Below the pieces are notes generated by a model. The model worked only from the letters and a program-made list of their open reading frames with translations. It did not search any database and was not told the DNA's origin. From an uncultured Sphingorhabdus sp. (GTDB lineage Bacteria > Pseudomonadota > Alphaproteobacteria > Sphingomonadales > Sphingomonadaceae): a stretch of 64,000 bases of DNA. Location of the stretch: contig CANLOL010000001.1 in NCBI GenBank assembly GCA_947492905.1, positions 1,714,578 to 1,778,577 on the forward strand, given 5' to 3'. Positions 1-8,128 of the stretch are shown here, in pieces. Each line of letters starts with the position of its first letter. Positions within the stretch are counted from its first letter, which is position 1. Both the position numbers and the translations under genes were made by a program.

Positions 1-270
1 TTTACAATCAAACAATTGTTTAGCGCGCTCAATTGCTAATGTTTCTACCCCATCAGAAGGCGCACATCCTTGGTAATAGCGTTTGCCGGGATAGCCTTCT
101 GCATATTTATTGGTAAAGACGCTGCCTTGCGCTTCTAGGACGGCTTTAGAAACAATATTCTCTGACGCAATCAGCTCAATTTGCTTTTTCTCACGTTTAA
201 TCTCTTCCCCAAGGTGCTTGGCGACATCAGGATCAGATTGATTGAGGGATTGAGAGAAAAAATTGCTCAT
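1..270 (-). CDS. glyA: Serine hydroxymethyltransferase, N-terminal part (cut by window edge)
   Basis: PLP enzyme that interconverts serine and glycine and charges tetrahydrofolate with one-carbon units in the cytoplasm. Only the first 90 codons are inside the window; the active-site lysine lies outside. The visible part has the family's N-terminal landmarks: [19 protein letters not shown], then [16 protein letters not shown], then [15 protein letters not shown]. The ATG at 268-270 follows an AAGGAC ribosome site. The gene starts 24 bp after the rpiB stop, so rpiB-glyA look co-transcribed. The identification rests on close family motifs and is secure despite truncation. Confidence 0.97.
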   Translation of the reverse strand, partial: MSNFFSQSLNQSDPDVAKHLGEEIKREKKQIELIASENIVSKAVLEAQGSVFTNKYAEGYPGKRYYQGCAPSDGVETLAIERAKQLFDCK

Positions 271-294
271 ATTATGTCCTTATCTTAGCAGATA

Positions 295-729
295 TTATGC
301 AGGGTTGGATAATTTATCGACGCGGCGCTTGTGACGATCACCGCCAAATTCTGTGTTTAAAAATTGTGTGATGCAATCTTTGGCTGTTTCTATTCCTATA
401 ATGCGCGCGCCCATTGCAATGACATTAGCATCATTATGTTCGCGGCACAATTTGGCAGAGAGACTCTCTGATACTAAGGCGCATCGGCAAGCGGGGTTAC
501 GATTAACCGCCATAGATATGCCAATGCCCGATCCGCACAATGCTATGCCGCGCTGTGCATCGCCGCTTGCAATGCTATTTGCCAATTTATAACCATAGTC
601 GGGGTAATCAACGCTCTCGCTCCCTTGGGGTCCAAGGTCCATGACGTCATAGCCATTACCGCTCAGCCAATCGACTAAGATAGATTTCATGTCGGTCGCT
701 GCATGATCCGAAGCAATAGCAATGCGCAT
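295..729 (-). CDS. rpiB: Ribose-5-phosphate isomerase B
   Basis: Interconverts ribose 5-phosphate and ribulose 5-phosphate in the pentose phosphate pathway. The 144-residue length fits the RpiB/LacAB family. Visible are the N-terminal ASDHAATDMK loop, the CGSGIGISMAVNR active-site stretch with the catalytic cysteine at about residue 65, the REHNDANVIAMGARIIG segment with the conserved histidine near residue 98, and the basic HKRRVDKL tail. It lies directly upstream of glyA on the same strand with 24 bp between them. An allose-phosphate isomerase is the main alternative within the family; sugar-operon neighbours that would favour it are absent. Confidence 0.95.
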   Translation of the reverse strand: MRIAIASDHAATDMKSILVDWLSGNGYDVMDLGPQGSESVDYPDYGYKLANSIASGDAQRGIALCGSGIGISMAVNRNPACRCALVSESLSAKLCREHNDANVIAMGARIIGIETAKDCITQFLNTEFGGDRHKRRVDKLSNPA

Positions 730-881
730 AGGAAACCTCTTATATGATTAGCGATAGTGATTCGCGGCAGTGATTCTTAGTGTCTGCTATCTATGCGAGT
801 GGTGTCAAAAGGCCAAGTTAAAAGCCGAGTTTTCCACAAAAAACTCTACACATTTAACAGCCAATGTTATAGGTGCGCTTT

Positions 882-1091
882 ATGATTAATATCGTTCTTA
901 CCATCATGATGTTCGCAGCCTTTATTTTGTTTTGGGCCGCGTGGAAAATGCGCGGCGCAACAGAGCTACGTTTTAAGATGCTATTGATGATCGTCGCAGG
1001 GCTTGTGATTATCGCCAATGTGGTGATTTGGACACTGCCAACGAAGAGCGGAAAAACGCTGGCCGATGATGAGATCGAACGGGCGGGGTGA
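882..1091 (+). CDS. Small two-helix membrane protein, function unknown
   Basis: A 69-residue protein with two hydrophobic segments (about residues 3-20 and 31-50) separated by a short basic stretch (KMRGATELRFK), ending in a charged tail. I chose the ATG at 882 because an AGGTG ribosome site lies six bases upstream; an in-frame GTG at 873 would add three residues. It is divergent from rpiB and convergent with the next gene. No catalytic or binding motif is visible. The helix pattern and the good start support a real gene, but no function can be assigned. Confidence 0.65.
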   Translation: MINIVLTIMMFAAFILFWAAWKMRGATELRFKMLLMIVAGLVIIANVVIWTLPTKSGKTLADDEIERAG

Positions 1092-1098
1092 TGTTAAT

Positions 1099-2043
1099 TT
1101 ATTTTGACTTATATCCAACAGGTTTGGATGCGCTGATATTTCCGACGAAATAATAGCCATCAAAGCTAGGGTTATATGCTTCATCATCTTTTGACCATAA
1201 TGCCATGCGCGGCGTGCCGCCGATATTTTGGGCATTAGTTTTTGTATCACTTTCCTTACAAATAATATCCTCAATTTTTATATCATCATGATTCTCATCG
1301 TGGTTAAAATTTTTGAGAAAACATCCCCAATTAGTGCCGCCTGAATGATGTAAATATAGTGATATTACTCTCTCCGTTTCGGATAACTTCATTGCCATTG
1401 GGCTAAAATTACCTGATCCCCAATTCTCGCTTGTTTTTTGAGCGTGTAAACTGCCAACTAATATGACAACATGATCATAATGATCTTTTTGGGCTGCATT
1501 GCGAATATTCTCAGCTTGTGCGGCTTCATGCGGCCCTTGGCCTTTCAAATGCTTAAACTTCTCTCTTTGCTCGTCATTTTTTGCACCGTTAAAAGCGGTA
1601 ATATCAATATTATGACCGTGTGATTTCAGAGTATGTAGCCTTTTCAAACAGGCTAACATAGCTCGGCTTGCAACGCCGTCTTCCCGATCTTTCCAATCAC
1701 TTATGCTATCTGACATTACATCTATAAAATCATCTTCACTCGCTTCCCAGACTTTCCGAAACAATGCATCATCTTGAGAATTAAATTCTATTGCAATTAG
1801 AACGCTATTCCCCGTTTCATCGCCATTGGGTTTACTGATCGCACAGACATATTCGGTGAAGGCTTCTGGTGATTGCTCTGTTCCGTGTGATTCACCAAAT
1901 ATAAGGAAGCCATTTTCAGATTTGTCTCTAATCGCTTCCCACCCTTGCAAGGGACTACAATCATTGCTTTGAGCAATTGCAGGAGCTTGAGGCGCTAATA
2001 ACGCTGTCAAAAATAATGTGGACGCAATAATATATTTGAGCAT
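1099..2043 (-). CDS. Secreted ChaN/EreA-like (Tiki/TraB-fold) protein
   Basis: A 314-residue exported protein with a clear signal peptide (hydrophobic residues 5-20, probable cleavage after AIA at about 24). The mature part begins with a GESHG motif (residues 50-54) followed by acidic residues, and has a later VGSLHAQK motif near residue 200. This pairing, an early GE-x-HG and a late Gx2H, is seen in the ChaN haem-binding, erythromycin-esterase and TraB/Tiki superfamily. It is too diverged to say which branch it belongs to. It looks more AT-rich than its neighbours and stands alone between converging and same-strand genes. Function (metal-dependent hydrolase or ligand binding) is inference only. 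Confidence 0.55.
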   Translation of the reverse strand: MLKYIIASTLFLTALLAPQAPAIAQSNDCSPLQGWEAIRDKSENGFLIFGESHGTEQSPEAFTEYVCAISKPNGDETGNSVLIAIEFNSQDDALFRKVWEASEDDFIDVMSDSISDWKDREDGVASRAMLACLKRLHTLKSHGHNIDITAFNGAKNDEQREKFKHLKGQGPHEAAQAENIRNAAQKDHYDHVVILVGSLHAQKTSENWGSGNFSPMAMKLSETERVISLYLHHSGGTNWGCFLKNFNHDENHDDIKIEDIICKESDTKTNAQNIGGTPRMALWSKDDEAYNPSFDGYYFVGNISASKPVGYKSK

Positions 2044-2080
2044 TTGATAATGCTAACAATATTATTTGATATTACAAAAT

Positions 2081-2737
2081 TTATTTAATCGGTGAATTGG
2101 GATCAAGGCGCATGTTGAGATAATTATCGACGCTGCCCATCATGAGCTCCATTTCATTTTCATAAAAATGGTTCGCGCGCGGGATTTCGTCATGATGCAC
2201 GGTGATATGTTTTTGCGTGCGGAGTTTATCGACCAATTTTTGTACGCTATTGGGTGTTACAATCTCATCATTCACGCCTTGGATGATGATGCCTGATGAA
2301 GGGCAGGGCGCTAGGAAGCTGAAATCATACATATTGGCTGGTGGTGATACAGATATAAAACCGCGAATCTCTGGACGGCGCATCAGCAATTGCATGCCTA
2401 TCCATGCGCCAAAGCTAAAGCCTGCGATCCATGTGGTTTGCGCTTCTGGGTGGATGCTTTGCACCCAATCAAGGGCGGCGGCTGCATCGGATAATTCACC
2501 GATACCATTATCAAATTCGCCCTGAGAGCGGCCTACACCGCGAAAATTAAAGCGCAATGTAGCAAATCCGCGATCCACAAATGTTTTATACATAGCTTGG
2601 GTGATGCGATCATTCATTGTGCCGCCGGCTTTGGGATGCGGATGCAATATCATCGCAACGGGAGCACGGGGTTTTGGCGGAGGGCTAAAACGTCCTTCTA
2701 AGCGACCTTCGGGACCGGGGAGTATGACTGCAGGCAT
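2081..2737 (-). CDS. Alpha/beta hydrolase (COG2945-type)
   Basis: A 218-residue serine hydrolase of the compact bacterial family that begins MPAVxLPGPEGRLEGR. The substrate is unknown. Visible features are the oxyanion-region motif LHPHPKAGGTMND (about 31-43), the FRGVGRSQGEFD turn, the nucleophile elbow GFSFGAW with Ser at about 108, a candidate catalytic Asp in GVNDEIV and a His in RANHFYE. I chose the internal ATG at 2737 because the family starts there; a longer in-frame reading to 2827 adds 30 unconserved residues. It is divergent from the desulfurase operon that starts at 2889. Confidence 0.8.
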   Translation of the reverse strand: MPAVILPGPEGRLEGRFSPPPKPRAPVAMILHPHPKAGGTMNDRITQAMYKTFVDRGFATLRFNFRGVGRSQGEFDNGIGELSDAAAALDWVQSIHPEAQTTWIAGFSFGAWIGMQLLMRRPEIRGFISVSPPANMYDFSFLAPCPSSGIIIQGVNDEIVTPNSVQKLVDKLRTQKHITVHHDEIPRANHFYENEMELMMGSVDNYLNMRLDPNSPIK

Positions 2738-2888
2738 AATGGTTTCATTTCTTAGTGATGATGCAGCGCCAATATAATATTGAAACGGCATAATGGATGA
2801 ACAGCCTATATAGAAAGTTACAGGCATTTCGCAACAAAAGGATTATGACTCTGTACAAATTCACAATAAATCGCCAATAAATCTGCTT

Positions 2889-3983
2889 ATGAACCAAGAC
2901 TTGACCTGCGCAACTGGCCTCTATCTCGATCATGCAGCGACGACGCCTATCATTGCGCCCGCGCGAGATGCTATGGCGGCTGAGGCTCTGATATGGGCTA
3001 ATCCATCGTCACCGCATAAGGAAGGGCGCGCGAGCAAAGCCCGCCTAGAGAAATATCGGCGCAGCATATTGGATATATTGGGCTGGGATGGGCATATATT
3101 ATTCACCAGCGGGGCAAGCGAAGCCATTGCTATGGTCATGCGTGGACATGAAGGCGCACTATTAGTGGGTGCCAGCGAGCATGAAGCAGTATTGGCAAGC
3201 AGCGGCGTGCGAACCAAGGACGAAAGCCATCAAAATGCTACCATCCTGCCATTGTCGCATGACGGCACTATCGACCAAAATGCGCTGAAGGACATTATCA
3301 GTGATAGCGAAAAGCCATTATGCGCTATCCAATCGGTCAATAATGAAACGGGCGTCATTCAACCTATGGAAGCATTGCGCGATAATATTAAAGCGCATGA
3401 CGCCATATTATTTGCCGATTGCTCGCAAAGCGCAGGGAAATTGCCGCTGCCAGATGCTGATATGATAGCAATCTCGGCGCATAAATTTGGCGGGCCGCCC
3501 GGTATGGGGGCATTATTGATAAAGGATCTATCCTTATTGACGCCAACAGGGGGCCAAGAACAAGGCTATCGGCGCGGGACAGAGAATGGCCCCTATGTTG
3601 CGGCCATGGCGGCGGCTCTGTCGCATGGCTATGATTGGATGGAGAAGGCAAAAGAGCTGCGCAGCTATTTGGATGACGCCATCATAAGCATGGGCGGTGA
3701 TATTATCGCCAAAGAGAGCAAGCGCATAGATACAATCGCAAGCTACCGTATGCCCGGTGTTGCTGCATCGGCGCAACTCATTGCTTTTGACATGAAGGGC
3801 ATAGCCGTTTCCGCAGGGAGTGCCTGTTCCTCGGGTACGCTCAAAACCAGCCATGTATTAGAAGCTATGGGCTATGCGCATCCGCAAGAGGTTATCCGGG
3901 TGAGCTTTGGTCCAGAAACAGATAAAGAGGATATTGATAATTTCATCACCGCATGGCGCGATTTTTATGAGCAACGCCGATGA
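2889..3983 (+). CDS. Cysteine desulfurase, first of a tandem pair (class V aminotransferase)
   Basis: PLP enzyme expected to strip sulfur from cysteine as a protein persulfide for Fe-S clusters or thiolated tRNA. The 364 residues hold the NifS/IscS landmarks: LDHAATTP near the N-terminus, FTSGASEAIAM, NNETGVIQP, the PLP-binding lysine in SAHKFGGPPG (K199), and the sulfur-accepting cysteine in SAGSACSSGT (C313). It overlaps the second desulfurase by four bases (ATGA), implying translational coupling. All key residues are present, so it is not a dead copy by inspection. The short active-site loop resembles IscS/NifS (group I) rather than SufS, but the partner scaffold is not in the window. Confidence 0.9.
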   Translation: MNQDLTCATGLYLDHAATTPIIAPARDAMAAEALIWANPSSPHKEGRASKARLEKYRRSILDILGWDGHILFTSGASEAIAMVMRGHEGALLVGASEHEAVLASSGVRTKDESHQNATILPLSHDGTIDQNALKDIISDSEKPLCAIQSVNNETGVIQPMEALRDNIKAHDAILFADCSQSAGKLPLPDADMIAISAHKFGGPPGMGALLIKDLSLLTPTGGQEQGYRRGTENGPYVAAMAAALSHGYDWMEKAKELRSYLDDAIISMGGDIIAKESKRIDTIASYRMPGVAASAQLIAFDMKGIAVSAGSACSSGTLKTSHVLEAMGYAHPQEVIRVSFGPETDKEDIDNFITAWRDFYEQRR

Positions 3984-5113
3984 AGGATATTTATCTGGAT
4001 TATCAAGCGACTACCCCCATGGCGCCAGAGGTTCAAGAGGCCATGCTTTCCCAATGCTATGCCAATCCGCATAGCGCCCATAAAATGGGGCGCAAGACCG
4101 CTGCCGCTATCGAAGTGGCGAGAGAGCAAATCAATGCCTTAATGCCCGATGGCGATATAGTCTTTACTAGCGGCGCTACTGAGGCGCTTAATCTCGCTAT
4201 ATTGGGGGCGCTGCCCAATATTGATAAAGAGCGCAACAAGATCATAGTTTTGCCCAGCGAGCATGCTGCGGTTTTGGATGTGTGCGAACATATCGATAGA
4301 TATGGAATTATAGCCGATGGAGTGCATAGGCGTTGTGAAATACAGCAAGCATCATTAAAGCCCAATGGCTTGGTTGATATGCAAAATCTATCAGAGCAGA
4401 TTGATGAACAATGCGCTATGGTCATTGCGATGCAGGTTAATAATGAAATTGGCGTCATTCAACCGATAGAAGCAATAGCGGATATAGCGCATGCCCATGG
4501 TGCATTAATGTTATGCGATATGGTACAGGGGTATGGGCGCATTGATATTGCCCCTAATATAGATATGGCGGCATTATCTGCGCATAAAATATATGGGCCA
4601 AAGGGAATAGGGGCTTTATGGATGCGCAAAGATTTACGTATAAACAGCATTTCGCACGGCGGCGGACAAGAGAGAGGCTTGCGTTCTGGTACTTTATCCC
4701 CAAGCTTATGCACAGGCTTTGGTATGGCTGCGCATCTTATGCAAAAACACCATAGTGCGGATATACAGCATATCAGGGTTATTAGGGATGCAATAGAGCT
4801 GATCATTGCCGATTGGACTATCAATGGCGATAGTGAGCGGCGTTATGAAGGCAATCTCAATATGCGTATGGATGGATTAGATGTCGCAAGGCTGATGTCT
4901 GATTTACGCCATATATCATTTTCGGCTGGTAGCGCCTGTGCCAGCGGTTCGGGGCGCACAAGCCATGTTCTAAGAGCGATAAATTTATCCGATGCGCAAG
5001 CAAAAAACACTATCCGTTTAGGCTTTGGACGTTATAGCGATAGTGAAGAGATTATAGAGGCCGTTAAGGCCATTGATCGTGCAGCAAAGGCACAAATAAG
5101 TGAGATGTTATAA
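3980..5113 (+). CDS. Cysteine desulfurase, IscS-like, second of a tandem pair
   Basis: A 377-residue NifS/IscS-type desulfurase. Landmarks: YLDYQATTPMAPEV, FTSGATEALNLAI, VNNEIGVIQP, PLP lysine K203 in SAHKIYGPKGIG, the glycine-rich GGGQERGLRSGT and the catalytic cysteine C320 in SAGSACASGSGRTSH. The start overlaps the upstream desulfurase stop, and its own TAA shares a base with the ATG of the ferredoxin gene, so the three genes form one tightly coupled operon. Which of the two desulfurases is the housekeeping enzyme cannot be decided from sequence alone. Confidence 0.92.
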   Translation: MKDIYLDYQATTPMAPEVQEAMLSQCYANPHSAHKMGRKTAAAIEVAREQINALMPDGDIVFTSGATEALNLAILGALPNIDKERNKIIVLPSEHAAVLDVCEHIDRYGIIADGVHRRCEIQQASLKPNGLVDMQNLSEQIDEQCAMVIAMQVNNEIGVIQPIEAIADIAHAHGALMLCDMVQGYGRIDIAPNIDMAALSAHKIYGPKGIGALWMRKDLRINSISHGGGQERGLRSGTLSPSLCTGFGMAAHLMQKHHSADIQHIRVIRDAIELIIADWTINGDSERRYEGNLNMRMDGLDVARLMSDLRHISFSAGSACASGSGRTSHVLRAINLSDAQAKNTIRLGFGRYSDSEEIIEAVKAIDRAAKAQISEML

Positions 5114-5445
5114 TGAAGATTAAATTCATTGCTTCCGATGAAAAAACTGAAACAGTGGTAGAGGCAGAGGAAGGGCAATCTTTGCTCTCGCTGGGTCAAA
5201 TTAACAATCAACCCCTAGAGGGAACATGCGAGGGGCAAATGGCGTGTTCAACGTGCCATGTTATCATTGGCCGTGATTGGTTTGATAAATTACCGCCTGC
5301 AAGCGATATGGAAGAAGATATGCTTGATATGGCAGCATCGCCCAAACGCACAAGCCGGCTGGCGTGTCAAATAGAGCTTAGCAAAGAATTAGACGGTATG
5401 ACCGTTTATATGCCGCGTGAAGTGCGCAATATGGAAGGCATATAA
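5113..5445 (+). CDS. Adrenodoxin-type 2Fe-2S ferredoxin
   Basis: A 110-residue plant/vertebrate-fold ferredoxin. The cluster ligands are the C-x5-C-x2-C motif CEGQMACSTC (C39, C45, C48) and the distal C85 in RLACQIEL, as in the Fdx proteins of isc operons. It probably delivers electrons for Fe-S assembly by the two adjacent desulfurases. It starts on the last base of the upstream stop codon (TAATG), so it is translated as part of that operon. The tmRNA gene follows directly downstream on the same strand. Confidence 0.93.
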   Translation: MKIKFIASDEKTETVVEAEEGQSLLSLGQINNQPLEGTCEGQMACSTCHVIIGRDWFDKLPPASDMEEDMLDMAASPKRTSRLACQIELSKELDGMTVYMPREVRNMEGI

Positions 5446-5508
5446 AGATATTGCGCCCTTGGATGCGCTTTCATCTTTAACTTTGCGAAATAGCCCCTAT
5501 ATAGGTCC

Positions 5509-5849
5509 TGCTAGCTTCGGTTAGCTATGGCAATAAAATACACTGTGTAATAGACACAGCGGACCCGGGGGCAGTACCCGGCGGCTCCACCATAAATATG
5601 CAGCAATGTATATTTCTGAAGGGGCCGAACCAGGATCGACGTGTGTTCAAAGACTTTGTTTTTGCCCGGGCTGAGTAACCCGTAAAAGGCTTACAACTTA
5701 TAAGTGCAAACGATAATGAAGCACTTGCTCTAGCAGCATAATTGAGGGCCTAACGGTCTGATATTAAACTAATAGAACGCGGCTGGATCTGCCGGGCAAC
5801 AGGAAGATTACGGCGGTCCGGAGGTACCGAGCAACAGAAACCTCCACCT
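5509..5849 (+). ncRNA. ssrA: Transfer-messenger RNA, two-piece circularly permuted form
   Basis: Rescues stalled ribosomes together with SmpB (encoded at 34765). The order is permuted as in alphaproteobacteria. The 3' acceptor part comes first: a T-arm-like hairpin CCGGG-N7-CCCGG, then GGCTCC and an encoded ACCA ending at 5592. A spacer of about 28 bases follows. The 5' part begins GGGGCCG at 5621. GGGGCCG pairs over seven positions with CGGCTCC (one G-U), making the acceptor stem. The tag frame at 5706-5741 reads ANDNEALALAA then TAA. A closing stem GGAGGT/ACCTCC sits near 5820-5846. Outer ends are estimates; the spacer should be removed in the mature RNA. Confidence 0.93.
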
Positions 5850-6079
5850 CAATCATCATTGGTAAACATTTGAGATAGCTCAACCGCTTGAAGCATTTTT
5901 GCGGCTGCCAAAAATACGGCGCCTGTGCAACATAGGAATAATAATTTTCCGCCATAGCCGGGATATTGATAAAGATATTCCTCGCCGCGTTTTACCGCGC
6001 CCAATGCCAAGGCATAGGTAATTAAGAAGACCTCAAATTTGGTCTTAATCTTAAATAGCCGAGAGAATTTTTTCCACAT
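5849..6079 (-). CDS. Small conserved-looking membrane protein, function unknown
   Basis: A 76-residue protein with an N-terminal basic stretch (MWKKFSRLFKIKTKFE), a first hydrophobic helix (about 16-29), a Tyr/Gly-rich connector (EEYLYQYPGYGG) and a second helix (about 45-62) with a CC pair. The two-helix hairpin and basic start look like a small inner-membrane protein. It is convergent with the tmRNA gene; its TGA stop touches the last bases of the tmRNA coding piece. No functional motif can be named. Confidence 0.65.
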   Translation of the reverse strand: MWKKFSRLFKIKTKFEVFLITYALALGAVKRGEEYLYQYPGYGGKLLFLCCTGAVFLAAAKMLQAVELSQMFTNDD

Positions 6080-6234
6080 ATTAACCTTCTAATAACCATT
6101 TAACTTAATAGCAATCATTATGCCAATTCAGCTTTTCTGGGCTTTATTATGATTAATATTCAGTGCTTTGTAAGCTATATCGACATTAACCATATTCATG
6201 GGTATTGGCGATAGAATATCTGTGTTTAATGAAA

Positions 6235-7083
6235 TTATTCTGCGGATTTTTTGTCTAAATATCTTGTTATTTCAATATATTGGTCAATGGACACAACTTC
6301 GGCGCGTAAAGTAGGGGCAATATCATTGGCTTCTAATGCTTCTAATGCGCCTTCGACGGATTTTAAGCTCTGGCGCAGCATTTTGCGTCTTTGGCCAAAA
6401 GCATTTGCGGTGATATTTTCTAGCGTCGAGAGGGAAGCCCCTATCGGATTGTCTTTGGGAACAATATGGACAACGGCAGACATGACTTTGGGCGGCGGGG
6501 TAAAGGCGGATCTATGCACTTTCATTGCGATATGCGCATCGCTGCGCCAACCAGCCAGAATAGAGAGCCTGCCATAGGCCTTGCTGTTGGGTTTGGCCAC
6601 GATACGATCCGCTACCTCTTTTTGAAACATCAGGCTAAGCGAGAGCCATTTGGGCGGCCATTGCTTTTCAGAGAGCCATTTTACCGTCAAAGCAGAGCCT
6701 ATATTATAGGGCAGGTTGGATAGAATATGATAATCACCATCAATATATTCGCTCGGATTAATTTCGAGAGCATCGCCCTCTATGATGGTCAATTGATTTG
6801 GAAAATAGTCCGATAATTCTTCTAAGGCAGGGATACAGCGCGCATCGCGCTCTACCACGGTAACAATTGCGCCAGCGCGCAATAATGCGCGGGTTAGTCC
6901 GCCAGGGCCGGGGCCCACTTCGAAAATATTGATGCCTTCTAAATTGCCCGGAATAACGGCAATACGATCCAATAATTGCTCATCGAGCAGGAAATTCTGG
7001 CCCAAGGCCTTATTCGCATCTAGTCCATATTTGGCAATGACCTCTCTTAACGGAGGGAGCTGAGGTGAGATGCTATTGGGCAT
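6235..7083 (-). CDS. rsmA: 16S rRNA (adenine1518/1519-N6)-dimethyltransferase
   Basis: SAM-dependent enzyme (KsgA) that dimethylates two adjacent adenines in the 3' terminal helix of 16S rRNA late in small-subunit assembly. The 282 residues show KALGQNFLLDEQ (about 25-36), SAM motif I FEVGPGPGGLTRALL, the acidic VVERDARCIPAL and the catalytic NLPYNIGS motif near residue 120, followed by FQKEVADRI and FTPPPKVMSAVV. Its ATG overlaps the pdxA stop (TAATG), the last step of the lptD-surA-pdxA-rsmA cluster, a gene order widely conserved in proteobacteria. Confidence 0.96.
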   Translation of the reverse strand: MPNSISPQLPPLREVIAKYGLDANKALGQNFLLDEQLLDRIAVIPGNLEGINIFEVGPGPGGLTRALLRAGAIVTVVERDARCIPALEELSDYFPNQLTIIEGDALEINPSEYIDGDYHILSNLPYNIGSALTVKWLSEKQWPPKWLSLSLMFQKEVADRIVAKPNSKAYGRLSILAGWRSDAHIAMKVHRSAFTPPPKVMSAVVHIVPKDNPIGASLSTLENITANAFGQRRKMLRQSLKSVEGALEALEANDIAPTLRAEVVSIDQYIEITRYLDKKSAE

Positions 7084-8126
7084 TAATCAGATTGGCTATC
7101 ATGGGCATATTGTTCAAAATTTGCTCTATGTATTGCTATTTGCTCTGCCATTTTAATAGCCGCTATCATCGAATCTGGACGCGCAATATTCTGTCCTGCA
7201 ATATTAAAAGCAGTGCCATGATCGGGTGATGTGCGAATGATGGGTAGGCCCAAAGTCAAATTTACGGCTTCATGAAAATATAATGTTTTCAGCGGGATAA
7301 GGGCTTGGTCATGATAGCAGCATAATGCAGCATCATAATGGGCCCTCGCTTCGGCATGGAACATAGTATCGGCGGGCAGTGGTCCTAATATTTTATAACC
7401 AGCACCGTTTAATTTTTCTATGCAAGGTATTAAAATTTCAATCTCTTCATTGCCCATTTCGCCATTTTCACCTGCATGCGGATTTAATCCAGCTAAGGCT
7501 ATGACAGGGTCTTCTATACCAAAACTGCGTTTAAGCCCATTGACGCTGGCAATGATGCGGTTTCTAATCATATCTTGGGTCAATGTTGCTGCGACATCAT
7601 TTAGGGCAATATGGGTTGTTATTGGCACGACGCGCAAGCTTGGTCCTGCGAGCATCATGATTGCATTTTCGCGCGCTATCCCGCATCTCTCGGCGATAAA
7701 TTCAGTCTGACCGGGATGGGTGAAGCCAACATCATATAATTGTTTTTTGGACACTGGGGCGGTGATAATCGCTCCCGCAGCGCCAGAGCGAGCCAATCCT
7801 GTAGCGCTTTCAAGGGCTTGAAAAGCGATGTGCGCGCCGCTCATTGTTGGATTGCCCGGCGTAATTGGACCATTATCTCCAATATGCATGATAGGCAGAG
7901 CGTCTTGGAAACAATTTTGCGCTTCATTGGGTGTGGCTATTATAGCGGTAGGGCCTTGCCAATGCGCAGCTATGCTAGCCGCATCGCCCACGGCAAAAAA
8001 GCAATGCAGATTATCGGCATTACGCCTGTCCCATGCTTTCCCTATAATTTCTGGGCCAACACCAGCAGGATCACCCGCTGAAATAGCAAAAGGTGCAGAT
8101 GTCCCTGTCACCATATTATTAGGCAT
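7083..8126 (-). CDS. pdxA: 4-hydroxythreonine-4-phosphate dehydrogenase
   Basis: Oxidises 4-phosphohydroxy-threonine in the DXP-dependent pyridoxal phosphate pathway. The 347 residues contain SAGDPAGVGPEIIGK at the N-terminus, metal-binding histidine segments (PITTHIALNDV, the LNPHAGENGEMG loop and CCYHDQALIPLKTLYF) and the C-terminal RTSPDHGTAFNIAG signature. The start is the ATG at 8126, two bases after the surA stop; a second in-frame ATG four codons later is possible and neither has a strong ribosome site, which suggests coupling to surA translation. Confidence 0.95.
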   Translation of the reverse strand: MPNNMVTGTSAPFAISAGDPAGVGPEIIGKAWDRRNADNLHCFFAVGDAASIAAHWQGPTAIIATPNEAQNCFQDALPIMHIGDNGPITPGNPTMSGAHIAFQALESATGLARSGAAGAIITAPVSKKQLYDVGFTHPGQTEFIAERCGIARENAIMMLAGPSLRVVPITTHIALNDVAATLTQDMIRNRIIASVNGLKRSFGIEDPVIALAGLNPHAGENGEMGNEEIEILIPCIEKLNGAGYKILGPLPADTMFHAEARAHYDAALCCYHDQALIPLKTLYFHEAVNLTLGLPIIRTSPDHGTAFNIAGQNIARPDSMIAAIKMAEQIAIHRANFEQYAHDSQSD

Positions 8127-8128
8127 GA

